A DNA stretch of 64,000 bases, taken from positions 2,976,001-3,040,000 of the forward strand of contig OZ246975.1 of NCBI GenBank assembly GCA_965232485.1, in the 5' to 3' direction. Under the pieces are notes generated by a model that was not told the DNA's origin, searched no databases, and saw only the letters and a list, made by a program, of their open reading frames with translations. Both the position numbers and the translations under genes were made by a program. Of this stretch, positions 33,803-42,738 are shown piece after piece (the stretch's first letter is position 1; every line of letters starts with the position of its first letter). Source of the stretch: VXPQ01 sp965232485. Lineage in GTDB: Bacteria; Bacteroidota; Rhodothermia; Rhodothermales; VXPQ01.

Positions 33803-34354
33803 TCACCCCGGGCGCAACGCCGGAAACCGCTGCTCCGCAAAGGCGAATCCGCCAAAGAGTACCGCCGTAAATAACGCGTCGCCGAGGAGCGTATTGTGAT
33901 AGTAAGGAATCGCGGCCGCGAAACAGGCCACGAGCCCCTCGAACGTTTGCGGATACATCGACTGCGGGAAGAATGCGCCGCCTGCCCAGACGGCGAAATT
34001 CGTTACGACGAAGAAGAGCGTGGACCCGACGACGGAAGCGCCTGCAATCCGCCGCGGCGCGCGGTTTTCCCGCAACAGGAATCCGACGCCGACCACGCCC
34101 GCAAAGGCGATATATACGATGGGAACCGGCTGAAACCCGAGCAGAAGGTCGCTGATCAGCATGGCGGTAAAGACCACGGCGACGGCCACGCCCCTTCTTG
34201 CGAAAAGCGCGCCTCCGAACAGCGCCATAGCGCCCATGGGCGCCACGTTGGGGGGGTGCGGAAGCCAACGCATCAGCGCCGCCGCCAGCACGAACGCGCA
34301 CAGTGCGCCGAATCGTAGCGCGAGGAGTCGGGAAGAGCCGGCTTGGTCGGTCAT
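33803..34354 (-). CDS. DUF6580-like multispan membrane protein
   Basis: This 183-aa hydrophobic protein has about five membrane segments. PHPPNVAPMGAMALFGGALF, SDLLLGFQPVPIVYIAF and the C-terminal YYHNTLLGDALFTAVLFGG fit the DUF6580 family, small putative transport proteins resembling S-components. The substrate is unknown. Its promoter region would be in the interval carrying copies C and D. Confidence 0.75.
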   Translation of the reverse strand: MTDQAGSSRLLALRFGALCAFVLAAALMRWLPHPPNVAPMGAMALFGGALFARRGVAVAVVFTAMLISDLLLGFQPVPIVYIAFAGVVGVGFLLRENRAPRRIAGASVVGSTLFFVVTNFAVWAGGAFFPQSMYPQTFEGLVACFAAAIPYYHNTLLGDALFTAVLFGGFAFAEQRFPALRPG

Positions 34355-34471
34355 GGGTGCGTTGCGGGTTTGGCGTACGGCAGTTGAGCAGGGCGCGCAC
34401 AGGCAAGATACGAACGGGGCAAGGAACGGTCAACGGGTCGCGCGACGCATCGGTTTCTGCACTTTTGCCCA

Positions 34472-34732
34472 TAAGGATGCTCTGATTAAGTCCGCAAAGA
34501 TTCAGAGGCTGAAAGGCGTGCGCTGGCAAGGAATGACGAAGCAATGTGGCAGGTTCCACATAATGAGGAATGACACGGCCAGCGTGCGCATGTCTGCCTC
34601 CCGAAGGGCGCTTCACGACCGCGAAGCGCCAAATCCGCCGTGTTTTTCGCTGATTTCAACGACGCCGTCATGTCGTGCTTTACGCGTGAAAGTGAAGCGC
34701 TGATCAAAGTGGACTTGATCAGAGTATCCATA
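34472..34732 (+). repeat. Interspersed inverted-repeat element, full copy C (hairpin form)
   Basis: This 261-base copy starts TAAGGATGCTCTGATTAAG and ends TTGATCAGAGTATCCATAA. The hairpin arms (34506-34527 and 34578-34599) are degenerate at the base but intact near CGCTGGC/GCCAGCG. The right half is ESEALIKV subtype with its own small hairpin CTGATCAA/TTGATCAG. Confidence 0.9.
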
Positions 34733-34793
34733 AATGCAGGCGAACCCGGCCCCGGCTCCCGTTTCGTTTGCCCGGCATGTCGTTTTTCATTAT

Positions 34794-34957
34794 TTAAGGA
34801 TACGCTGATTAAGTTCTCGCAGCCTCCCGAAGGGCGCGTCACGTCCGCGATGACCCGAAACCACCGTGTTTTCCGCTGGTTTCAACGATGCCGTCATGAT
34901 GTCCCGTGCGTATGAACGCGACGCGCTGAGTGAAGTGGTTTTGATCAGCGTATCCTT
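34794..34957 (+). repeat. Interspersed inverted-repeat element, short copy D (hairpin absent)
   Basis: This 164-base copy has TTAAGGATACGCTGATTAAG at the left and TTGATCAGCGTATCCTT at the right. The central hairpin is missing; the sequence passes from TTCTCGCAG directly to CCTCCCGAAGGGCG. It shares right-half details with copy A. Both ends carry GATACGC/GCGTATC rather than GATACTC, so the termini match each other. Confidence 0.88.
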
Positions 34958-35006
34958 CAAATTACAGAAAATATCCTTGCTTCGTCCTGTCGCTCCCCTG
35001 TCTGCC

Positions 35007-37694
35007 ATGCGCTGTCTCCCCGGGTTTCGCATCCTTGCTCTTTTCGCCGCTGGTTTATTCGCCCTGACGCCGCGTTCCGCCGCGGCCCAGTCGTCCCTGG
35101 ACCGCGTGCTGGCGTTTCCGCCGCCCATATCGGGCGAGATATTGCCCTCCGACCAGGGCGCGGCGGGAGCCTGGCACCGCATCAACAAACTGGGCACGAC
35201 GGCTTCCCTGCTCCATGTGCTCGCGCATCCCGACGACGAACATTCGGGCATGCTGGCCGTGTCTTCCCGGAAATGGGGCGCGCGCACGTCCCAGCTCTCG
35301 CTGAACCGGGGCGAGGCGGGCGCCAACGCCATTGGCCCGGAACTGTTCGATGCGCTCGGCATGATCCGTACGCGGGAACTGGCGCTGGCGGGGCGATATT
35401 ACGGCCTGGACGATTTGTACTTTACCCGCGCCGTGGATTACGGCTATTCCAAGACGCTGGACGAAGCGCTGCGGAGTTGGGACCCCGAGGTCGTGCTGGA
35501 GGACATGGTTCGGGTTATTCGCCTGAATCGTCCCATCGCGGTGGCGTCCCGCTTCTACGGCGACCGGCGGGACGGCCATGGACATCACCAGGCTTCGGGC
35601 GTACTGACTCCCCAGGCGGTTGCCGCCGCAGGCGATCCCGCGCGCTTTCCGGAGCAGATTTCGGAAGAAGGGTTGCGGCCCTGGTCTGCGCCGATGCTGT
35701 TTCGAGGCGGGGCCGCCGACGACGAGCCGCACCATGTGATGCTGGACGCCAGGGAATACAGCCCGCTGCTCGGCGTTTCGTACGGAGACTATGCGCGTTA
35801 CGGGCTGAGCCTCCAGCGCTCCCAGACTTCCGGGCGGATCCGGAGCTGGGGCAGCCGCACCTACCGCTACGAGCGGCTCGGCGAAGTACCCCCCGAGGCG
35901 GAAAACCGCGTATCCGATACGTTTTTCGAGGGCGTGGACACGAGTTTGCCCGGCTTGCCTGCGCTGGTGGGCGAAGAAGCATCTCCCGAAATGGCTGCGT
36001 CCCTTGCGGAATTGCAGGACCTGATCGACGGGGTGAAGCGGGATTTCGATTTTCTGGCGCCGGAGCAGAGCGTTCCCGAACTCGCGCGCGGATTGCTTCT
36101 GGCGCGCGCCGCGGTTGAGACGGCTCGGGAGCATCTCCCCGAAACAGCTTTTCAATTGGCGGTGAAGGAGCGGCAGTTCGAAGAGGCGATTATTGCGGCG
36201 GCGGGCGTACGGATACGGGCTGAACTGGCGGATCAGGCGCTGGGCGCGGCGCTCGTGCGCTATCAGGAGGCTGTGGTGCGCGTGGCGGTCGAGAGTGAAT
36301 GGCCGGATCGCATTTCGGTGCGCGAAGCGCTGGTTCTTGAGCGCAACCGGGAGGGCTTCGCCGTGTTGGCCCAGTCAGACGAAGGGGCCGGGAACGAAAT
36401 GGACCTCATGATTCGAGTCGGGTCGGACGAAACCATCTTTGATGGCCCGTATTTCGGTCGCAGCAGCCCCACCGAAAACATGTATCGGATTTCGGATGCG
36501 GCTTCCGCCATGCATTTGCCCTGGCGCCCCATGGCCTTGTCCGTGCAGGTGCAGCTTGCGGTAGGCGGAGCGGATATTGTGCGGACCATGCCGATCACCG
36601 GCTACGTATCCCGTTTGCCGTACGGTTTTCTGGCTCGCCGCGTGGAAATACTGCCCGACGTGTCGGTTTCGGTGAGCCCGCGGGTGCGCGTGGCGCCGGT
36701 GGAGGAAGGCGCCGGCGCGGCGGGTGCGATACCGGTGCTCGTGCGCGTAGAGGCCATTGCAGATTCCGTGGATGCGGACATCGCCATCGAATTGCCCGAG
36801 GGCTGGACGAGCGATCCGGTCCGCGCACCGTATGCGTTCCGGAATCGGGGCGCGACGGTTGAGGTCCGGTTCATGGCGCGGCCTCCGGAGAACTGGTCTG
36901 GCGAGGCCAAAATTCGCGCCGTCGTCGCATCCGGGGAGGGGGGATACGCTCAGTACCGGCATGGCTATCAGGTCATAGAGCATCGGGACTTGCCGCTGGC
37001 CCGCCTCCGGATCCCGGCGGAAACCACCATCCTGACTGTGCCGGTAGCCCGGCTGGACGGGATGCGCGTGGGCTACGTGATGGGCGTGGGCGACGAAGTG
37101 CCTGCGGCGATCGAAACGCTGGGCGCCTCCGTGCAGTTGCTCGGCGAGGCAGATCTGGCGAGCGGGTCCCTGGACGATTTCGACGCCATTATGATCGGGA
37201 CGCGGGCATACGCCGTGCGGCAGGACCTGGTGGAGCACAACCGGCGCTTGCTGGACTACGCGTCCGCGGGCGGCAACCTGATCGTGCTGTATCAGACGCA
37301 GGAATTCGTTCCGGACGAGATGGCGCCGTATCCCGCCGAATTGCCCCGGGGCGCGCAGGAGGTTTCCGAACAGGATTCTCCCGTGCGCATTCTTGCCCCG
37401 GATCATCCCCTCCTGACTACGCCCAACGCCATTTCTGCGGCGGATTTCGATCACTGGATCGAGCAGCGGGGATCCAAATTTTTCACGGAATGGGACGCCG
37501 CGTATACGCCGCTGGTGGAAACGCAGGATACGGGACAGGACCCTCAGCAGGGCATATGGCTCGTCGCGCAGGTGGGAGCGGGACATTATAGTTACCTTTC
37601 GCTGGCGCTGCATCGTCAGGTTCCCTACGGAGTTCCCGGCGCATTTCGTATATTGTCCAACGCGATTGCGCTTGGCGGCCCATCCGGCCGATGA
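35007..37694 (+). CDS. Large secreted PIG-L (LmbE-like) deacetylase with C-terminal amidotransferase-like domain
   Basis: This 895-aa protein has a signal peptide (MRCLPGFRILALFAAGLF, cleaved after AAAQ). A PIG-L N-deacetylase domain follows with AHPDDE at 73-78 and HGHHQASG further on, giving the zinc ligands. A beta-sandwich middle and a C-terminal domain with GYVMGVGDEVPAAIETLG and DFDAIMIGTRAYAV resemble a glutamine-amidotransferase/ThuA-like fold without an obvious nucleophile. It probably removes acetyl groups from N-acetyl sugars outside the cytoplasm. The frame is open upstream into repeat D (to 34866), but the signal peptide fixes the start at 35007. Confidence 0.85.
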   Translation: MRCLPGFRILALFAAGLFALTPRSAAAQSSLDRVLAFPPPISGEILPSDQGAAGAWHRINKLGTTASLLHVLAHPDDEHSGMLAVSSRKWGARTSQLSLNRGEAGANAIGPELFDALGMIRTRELALAGRYYGLDDLYFTRAVDYGYSKTLDEALRSWDPEVVLEDMVRVIRLNRPIAVASRFYGDRRDGHGHHQASGVLTPQAVAAAGDPARFPEQISEEGLRPWSAPMLFRGGAADDEPHHVMLDAREYSPLLGVSYGDYARYGLSLQRSQTSGRIRSWGSRTYRYERLGEVPPEAENRVSDTFFEGVDTSLPGLPALVGEEASPEMAASLAELQDLIDGVKRDFDFLAPEQSVPELARGLLLARAAVETAREHLPETAFQLAVKERQFEEAIIAAAGVRIRAELADQALGAALVRYQEAVVRVAVESEWPDRISVREALVLERNREGFAVLAQSDEGAGNEMDLMIRVGSDETIFDGPYFGRSSPTENMYRISDAASAMHLPWRPMALSVQVQLAVGGADIVRTMPITGYVSRLPYGFLARRVEILPDVSVSVSPRVRVAPVEEGAGAAGAIPVLVRVEAIADSVDADIAIELPEGWTSDPVRAPYAFRNRGATVEVRFMARPPENWSGEAKIRAVVASGEGGYAQYRHGYQVIEHRDLPLARLRIPAETTILTVPVARLDGMRVGYVMGVGDEVPAAIETLGASVQLLGEADLASGSLDDFDAIMIGTRAYAVRQDLVEHNRRLLDYASAGGNLIVLYQTQEFVPDEMAPYPAELPRGAQEVSEQDSPVRILAPDHPLLTTPNAISAADFDHWIEQRGSKFFTEWDAAYTPLVETQDTGQDPQQGIWLVAQVGAGHYSYLSLALHRQVPYGVPGAFRILSNAIALGGPSGR

Positions 37695-37745
37695 CTGGAC
37701 TCGCCCTGCTACGAAAAATATGACAAGGACAAGAGGGGTTCCTTT

Positions 37746-39320
37746 GTGCAAGGACCAAAGATAGAAAAGGTTATTTTCTGGGTTACTTTCGGCGGGGTTC
37801 TTTGTCTCATCGTTCCATTGGTTCTGTTCCCGTCCGGCGGCGAAGCGGCGCTGGGGAGCGCCATGAATTGGGTGACCCGAACCATCGGATGGGTTCATCT
37901 GTGGTTTTTCGTGGCCGCTTTCGGTTTTTTGCTCTACGTAGCCTTTGGGAAATACGGACGCATCCGATTTGGCGGCGCCGACTGCCCGCCTGAATTTTCA
38001 CTATTCAGTTGGGGCGCCATGCTGTTTTGCGCGGGTATCGGCGCAAGCGTCATTTATTGGGGCACGATCGAATGGGCGTATTATTATATGTCGCCGCCGT
38101 TCGACGTCGAACCCGGCTCCAAAGAAGCGATAGAGTGGGCCGCTGCCTACGGCATGTTTCACTGGGGGCCGTTGGCCTGGGGCATTTATTGCGTGCCGGT
38201 GCTTCCGCTCGGCTATCTGTACTGGAACCGGGGCCGGCGCGTCCTGCGCCTTTCGACGGCGTGCGAAGGCGCGATCGGCGCGCGGGCGGCGGCTGGCCTG
38301 CCCGGCAAGATCATCGACATCGTGTTCATCCTGGGCATGCTGGGCGGCGTGGGCACGTCCGTAGGGCTCAGTACGCCCCTTATTTCCGCCGGCATTGCGG
38401 AGTTGTTCAACCTTGAACGCACCTTTATGCTGGATGCGGCGGTGATCGTCATTTGGAGCGCCCTGTTCGGATTCAGCGTGTATTCCGGGTTGAAAAAGGG
38501 CATCAAAATTCTGAGCGACATCAATACCTGGCTGGTTGTCGCGCTCATGGCGTTCGTGTTCATATGCGGCCCGACCCTGTTTATCGTGGATTCTTTCACC
38601 GATAGCGTCGGCAAGGTGCTTCAGCATTTCATTACGATGAGTTTCCACATCGATGCAGTGGCCCGGGCGGGCGAGGCCGTTGCGGCTTCCGGCGTGGCTT
38701 CTGCCGGGTCGGGGGTCTTTTCCGAAGACTGGACTATTTTCTACTGGGCCTGGTGGGTCGCCTATGCGCCCTTCATGGGGCTGTTCGTCGCTCGCATATC
38801 GCGAGGCCGCACCTTCCGCGAAGTGATTTTCGGTGAAATTATCGCCGGATCGCTTGGCTGCTGGATCGTTTTTGGGGTGTTGGGCAACACGGGCCTGTTT
38901 TTCGAACTGGAAGGGTCGCAAAACCTGACGGACATGGTGCTTGCCGGTCAGGCGCCCGAAGCGATTGTAGCGACCATTGCCGCCGTAGGGAACCGGGTTT
39001 TCCTGTTCGCCGCGCCGCTTGTGGCGCTTTTCGTGGTTCTGTCGTTCATTTTCGGGGCGACCACGCTGGATTCCGCTTCCTATGTGCTGGCGGCGGCGGC
39101 TACGAAGGAGCAGGGGCGCGTCGTCGAACCGGCCCGGTGGCATCGTCTTTTCTGGGCCGTCGTGCTTGCGAGCGTATCCCTTGCCTTGATGTTCGTGGGA
39201 GGACCGGATAGCGTTGAGGCGCTCAAGGCGTCCTCTATTCTGGTGTCCGTCCCGTTGATGGGGATTCTGTTGTTGCTCGTCGTGTCCTTTATGAAGTGGA
39301 TCCGGGAGGATGCGCCCTGA
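37746..39320 (+). CDS. BCCT-family transporter
   Basis: This 524-aa inner-membrane transporter of the betaine/carnitine/choline family has about 12 membrane segments. Signature parts are WGTIEWAYYYMSPPF, YGMFHWGPLAWGIY, GMLGGVGTSVGLSTPL and FYWAWWVAYAPFMGLFVARI with SRGRTFREV. The tryptophan-rich substrate box is present. It should take up a quaternary-ammonium compound, either as osmoprotectant or nutrient. The start is GTG at 37746, 51 bases after the PIG-L gene. It is convergent with the Tsx-like gene. Confidence 0.92.
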   Translation: MQGPKIEKVIFWVTFGGVLCLIVPLVLFPSGGEAALGSAMNWVTRTIGWVHLWFFVAAFGFLLYVAFGKYGRIRFGGADCPPEFSLFSWGAMLFCAGIGASVIYWGTIEWAYYYMSPPFDVEPGSKEAIEWAAAYGMFHWGPLAWGIYCVPVLPLGYLYWNRGRRVLRLSTACEGAIGARAAAGLPGKIIDIVFILGMLGGVGTSVGLSTPLISAGIAELFNLERTFMLDAAVIVIWSALFGFSVYSGLKKGIKILSDINTWLVVALMAFVFICGPTLFIVDSFTDSVGKVLQHFITMSFHIDAVARAGEAVAASGVASAGSGVFSEDWTIFYWAWWVAYAPFMGLFVARISRGRTFREVIFGEIIAGSLGCWIVFGVLGNTGLFFELEGSQNLTDMVLAGQAPEAIVATIAAVGNRVFLFAAPLVALFVVLSFIFGATTLDSASYVLAAAATKEQGRVVEPARWHRLFWAVVLASVSLALMFVGGPDSVEALKASSILVSVPLMGILLLLVVSFMKWIREDAP

Positions 39321-39364
39321 CGGGATATGGCCCCCCTCGCCAAGGGGAGGGTCTCCGGGGCGCG
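39312..39364. terminator. Nested inverted repeat between convergent genes
   Basis: GCGCCC at 39312 pairs with GGGGCGC at the right, and inside it CCCCCT (39331-39337) pairs with AGGGGA across CGCCA. No T-run follows. It could end transcription from both sides. Confidence 0.4.
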
Positions 39365-40165
39365 CTAAAAGCGAAAGGCGAGGAGAAACTGCGGAATGAT
39401 TTCGTCGGCGTCTTCGAAGCCGAACTTGTTGATCCAGACGTGCATTTCGGTTCCCATGAAGAAGCGTCCCGGGTTTCCGGTAACCGTTTGTCCGACGTCC
39501 AGGCGAAGCTGCGGCTGCATGAGGATCCAGTACGGGGCGCGGCCCGCCTCGGTATTGCGGGGGCTTTGCCATTCGGCATGTCCTTCCAGCGAGAACGCCC
39601 TGCCGCCGAGCTTGAACGGCAAGGCCCAGTTGAAGTCGATCACATGGCTGTTGTCGCTTTTGGGCGCGCCGTCTTCGGCAAGGCCCGCGCTATGGTCTAC
39701 GAGATACAGATAGTCGAGGTTGGCGAAGGCAAAGCCCGGCAGGTCCAGTTGCAACCGAAACCCGGGCGTAATTTTCAGCACTTTGTCTTGCGCTCCCCAG
39801 TTTACGCCTCCCAGCGGACCCACCCCCCGGACGGGGCCCCATGTAAACTCTCGTCCGGTAAGCGCCTCAAGGCTCAGAAACGGATACCATTCCATATATA
39901 TGTCCCGGCTGGCGGCGCCTGCGCCGTCGCAGCAGGCCATGTCCACGAAGAAGAAATTCTCGCCGCGGCGCCAGCCGCTGGCGTGCTGGAAGGTAAGCAG
40001 ATGTTGTATTCCGGTGGGGCTTACGTCGTGTTCTTCCATTGCGGCGCCCACCTGGTATTGCACTTCCGTTGCGCTCCATTCCTGGGCCTGGGCGCGGTCG
40101 CATTGGGCAACCAGGCTGCCTGTGGCGAAAAGGGCGAGGGCGACAAGGCGAAAGAATCTGTGCAT
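39365..40165 (-). CDS. Tsx-like outer-membrane channel protein
   Basis: This 266-aa protein has a signal peptide ending DRAQAQEWS. A barrel with YQVGAAMEE, FFFVDMACCDG, DIYMEWYPFLSL and C-terminal FLLAFRF fits the nucleoside-specific channel (Tsx/DUF5020) fold. It may admit nucleosides or small ligands. It is convergent with the BCCT gene and divergent from the sugar-enzyme cluster. Confidence 0.65.
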   Translation of the reverse strand: MHRFFRLVALALFATGSLVAQCDRAQAQEWSATEVQYQVGAAMEEHDVSPTGIQHLLTFQHASGWRRGENFFFVDMACCDGAGAASRDIYMEWYPFLSLEALTGREFTWGPVRGVGPLGGVNWGAQDKVLKITPGFRLQLDLPGFAFANLDYLYLVDHSAGLAEDGAPKSDNSHVIDFNWALPFKLGGRAFSLEGHAEWQSPRNTEAGRAPYWILMQPQLRLDVGQTVTGNPGRFFMGTEMHVWINKFGFEDADEIIPQFLLAFRF

Positions 40166-40468
40166 GGAGCGAAAGGTTGGGTTTTTCGTGGAATATTTTC
40201 GGTGGATGCACTCGTAAACAGGTCAGAAAGATAGTGCTTTTGCGCAACATTCCTGTTTGTTGCCCTTCCGTTCTGAATTGGCCCTGTTTCGGCGAAGGCC
40301 TGGCGCGTCGGAGATTCGGTGGAAAAATGTCGCGCTGTGTCGTACCATGTATTCCGGAAAAGATTCGCCCAGGCGCGTAACCTCGCCAGCCGCCGCGCGC
40401 GGCGCGGATATTCACTGTTGACTCCGCCAGATTTTGTCAAGCCGTTTCAACCAGCATCCATAGCCGCC
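40166..40468. other. Divergent intergenic region, 303 bases
   Basis: Must hold promoters for the Tsx-like gene and for the isomerase operon. No clear promoter or operator was seen. Confidence 0.5.
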
Positions 40469-41329
40469 ATGCCCGCTCGCGATGTAACTCGCCGTCGATT
40501 CGTACAAACCGCCGCCCTTGCTTCCGCAGGAGCTGGATTGGCCCCCCATGCCGCTTCCGCGTCGAGGCCGAAGCGTTCCGGCGAAAAAACACCGTTTACC
40601 CTCGGCGTGGCGACCTTTTCGTTGCGGAATTTCGACCGGACCGAGGCGATTTCCATGATTCAGGCGCTGCGCGTGCGGCATATCAGCGTGAAATCGTTTC
40701 ATATGCCCTACGAGGATTCGCCGGAAGAACTGGCGGCGGGCGTACAGGCGTTTGCAAGAGCGGGCATTGAGATCGTAAGCGGGGGCAACAACGGAATCAC
40801 GAAAGACAACGACGATCATGTGCGCATGTTTTTCGACTATGCGAAGGCGGTCGGCATTCCCTTGCTGGTCATCGCCCCGACCGCGAAGAACATGCCCCGG
40901 ATCGAGCGGTTCGTCAAGGAATACGACATTCAGGTAGCCATTCACAACCATGGCCCGGAGGATCCGCATTTTCCCGGGCCGCGCGACGCCCTTGAAGTGA
41001 TCCGGGACATGGATCCGCGCGTGGGCTTGTGCATTGATATCGGACATACGGCCCGGACCGGCGTGGATGTGGTGGAAGCCATCGTCGAAGCGGGCGATCG
41101 GTTGCTGGACATGCATATGAAGGACCTCCGGGACGTGAACGACCGGTCCAGCCAGTGCGTCGTGGGCGAAGGCGCCATTCCGGTCGTCGATATTTTCCGG
41201 CAATTGGCGAAGATGGACTATCGGGGTTATGTAAATCTCGAATACGAGATCGACGGGAACGATCCCCTGCCGGGCATGAAGCAATCCTTTGCGTACATGC
41301 GCGGCGCGCTCGACGGCATGGCGGCGTAA
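40469..41329 (+). CDS. Tat-exported TIM-barrel sugar isomerase/epimerase
   Basis: This 286-aa protein begins MPARDVTRRRFVQTAALAS, a twin-arginine signal. The barrel has GVATFSLRNFD, SVKSFHMPYED, AIHNHGPED, LCIDIGHTARTG, DMHMKDLRD and NLEYEIDG, giving the usual two Glu/Asp and two His metal ligands. The likely role is isomerisation or epimerisation of a keto-sugar in the periplasm. It is followed by a Gfo/Idh/MocA enzyme with the same export type and then DUF6807, a typical exported sugar-derivative set. Confidence 0.88.
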   Translation: MPARDVTRRRFVQTAALASAGAGLAPHAASASRPKRSGEKTPFTLGVATFSLRNFDRTEAISMIQALRVRHISVKSFHMPYEDSPEELAAGVQAFARAGIEIVSGGNNGITKDNDDHVRMFFDYAKAVGIPLLVIAPTAKNMPRIERFVKEYDIQVAIHNHGPEDPHFPGPRDALEVIRDMDPRVGLCIDIGHTARTGVDVVEAIVEAGDRLLDMHMKDLRDVNDRSSQCVVGEGAIPVVDIFRQLAKMDYRGYVNLEYEIDGNDPLPGMKQSFAYMRGALDGMAA

Positions 41330-41363
41330 CGACAGGCATTCACCCAACATTACGGAACACATT

Positions 41364-42734
41364 ATGGCGTACGGAGCCCTTTCGTCTTCTCGCAGAAATT
41401 TTCTTAAAACGCTGACCGCCGGGGCGGCGGGAAGCATGTTGGCGGGCGGCATGACCGCGAAAAGTTACGGGCGCATCGCGGGCGCGAACGACCGCGTCCG
41501 CGTCGGTATCGCAGGTTTTTCCAATCGGGCGCGCGCTTCGCTCATTCCGGCGTTGCTTGCTTCTGCGAAGGACATGAATTTCGACGTCGTGGCGGTGTCC
41601 GATATATGGAACCGCCGCCGCGAAGAGGGCGCGGCGTTCGTGCAGGCGCAGCGGGCGGAAGCCGGCCTGGAGGGCGGGGATGGCGTCCGGGCGATGCGCA
41701 ACAACGAGGAGCTGTACGACTCCGGCATGGTCGATGCGGTGGTGATCTCTACGGCGGATTTTCAGCATGCGCTGCACGCCATAGAAGCCGTTGAGGCCGG
41801 TTGCGACGCGTACGTCGAAAAGCCATTCGCCAACACGATGGAGGACGCCAACCAGGCGCTGGCCCGCATTACCGCATCCGACCGCATTTTGCAAGTGGGC
41901 ACGCAGCGCCGCAGCGCCTCGAATTACATGGCCGCCAACGAGTATATCCGCTCCGGCAAGTTCGGCGATATCGTGTCGGCGCATATGACCTGGAATGTGA
42001 ACCAGCCCGGACGGTGGCGGCGCCCGGACCTCGTGGCGTCCATTCGGGAATCGGATACGGACTGGGCGCGCTATCTGATGAACCGGCCGCATGAACCATG
42101 GGACCCCCGGAAATATCTCGAATACCGGTTGTTCTGGCCGTATTCTTCCGGCATTCCCGATCAATGGATGGTGCACCAGATCGATACGGTGCACTGGTTT
42201 ACCGGCTTGCCGTATCCTCGCAGCGTGGTCGCCAACGGGGGCGTCTATCTGTGGAAGGACGGGCGCACGAATTTCGACACGATGACCGCCGTATACGATT
42301 ACGGTTCGCCGGAAGACGCAGGCAGCGGGTTTCAGGTGGTGTATTCTTCCCGGCAGACGAACTCGGCGGGCGGCGTACGGGAACTTTATTATTCCAATGG
42401 AGGCGCCCTGAATCTCGATACGAACACCGTGACGCCGGAGGGCGGGTTGACCGAACGCCATGCGGCGGCCATGGGCATGCAGCCGTTCCAACTGGGCGAA
42501 ACGAAACTGGACGAGGCGGGGGGCGTCGCCGCGGCGGCGAACACGGGCGGCGACCAGGCTACCATGGCGCACATGCGCAACTGGATGGAATGCGTGCGCT
42601 CGCGCGAGACGCCCAATGCGGGTATTCATGCCGCCTGGAATCATTCCGTGGCGCTTTGCATGACGATCGCCGCGCTGCACACGGGCAAACGGGTAACCTT
42701 CGATGCGCAGAAAAAAGATGTCGTCGTTGGGTGA
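41364..42734 (+). CDS. Tat-exported Gfo/Idh/MocA-family oxidoreductase
   Basis: This 456-aa protein begins with a Tat signal (SSRRNFLKTLTAGAAGSML). A Rossmann domain follows (VRVGIAGFSNRA), with the catalytic-lysine motif YVEKPFA and the later LQVGTQRRSASNY. The second, beta-sheet domain extends to the end (WMVHQIDTVHWF). These enzymes oxidise or reduce sugars with tightly bound NAD(P). It starts 34 bases after the isomerase and ends 4 bases before the DUF6807 gene. The substrate is unknown. Confidence 0.9.
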   Translation: MAYGALSSSRRNFLKTLTAGAAGSMLAGGMTAKSYGRIAGANDRVRVGIAGFSNRARASLIPALLASAKDMNFDVVAVSDIWNRRREEGAAFVQAQRAEAGLEGGDGVRAMRNNEELYDSGMVDAVVISTADFQHALHAIEAVEAGCDAYVEKPFANTMEDANQALARITASDRILQVGTQRRSASNYMAANEYIRSGKFGDIVSAHMTWNVNQPGRWRRPDLVASIRESDTDWARYLMNRPHEPWDPRKYLEYRLFWPYSSGIPDQWMVHQIDTVHWFTGLPYPRSVVANGGVYLWKDGRTNFDTMTAVYDYGSPEDAGSGFQVVYSSRQTNSAGGVRELYYSNGGALNLDTNTVTPEGGLTERHAAAMGMQPFQLGETKLDEAGGVAAAANTGGDQATMAHMRNWMECVRSRETPNAGIHAAWNHSVALCMTIAALHTGKRVTFDAQKKDVVVG

Positions 42735-42738
42735 TTTC

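Larger units (their letters stand above)
34355..35006. other. Gene-free interval with two tandem repeat copies (C and D)
   Basis: Between the DUF6580 and PIG-L genes there is no gene. Two complete repeat elements in the same orientation, 61 bases apart, fill most of it. Confidence 0.7.

Noticed and set aside
36375..37898. 507-codon leftward open frame opposite the PIG-L gene
   Set aside because: No recognisable domain; it lies antisense to a gene with signal peptide and AHPDDE motif.
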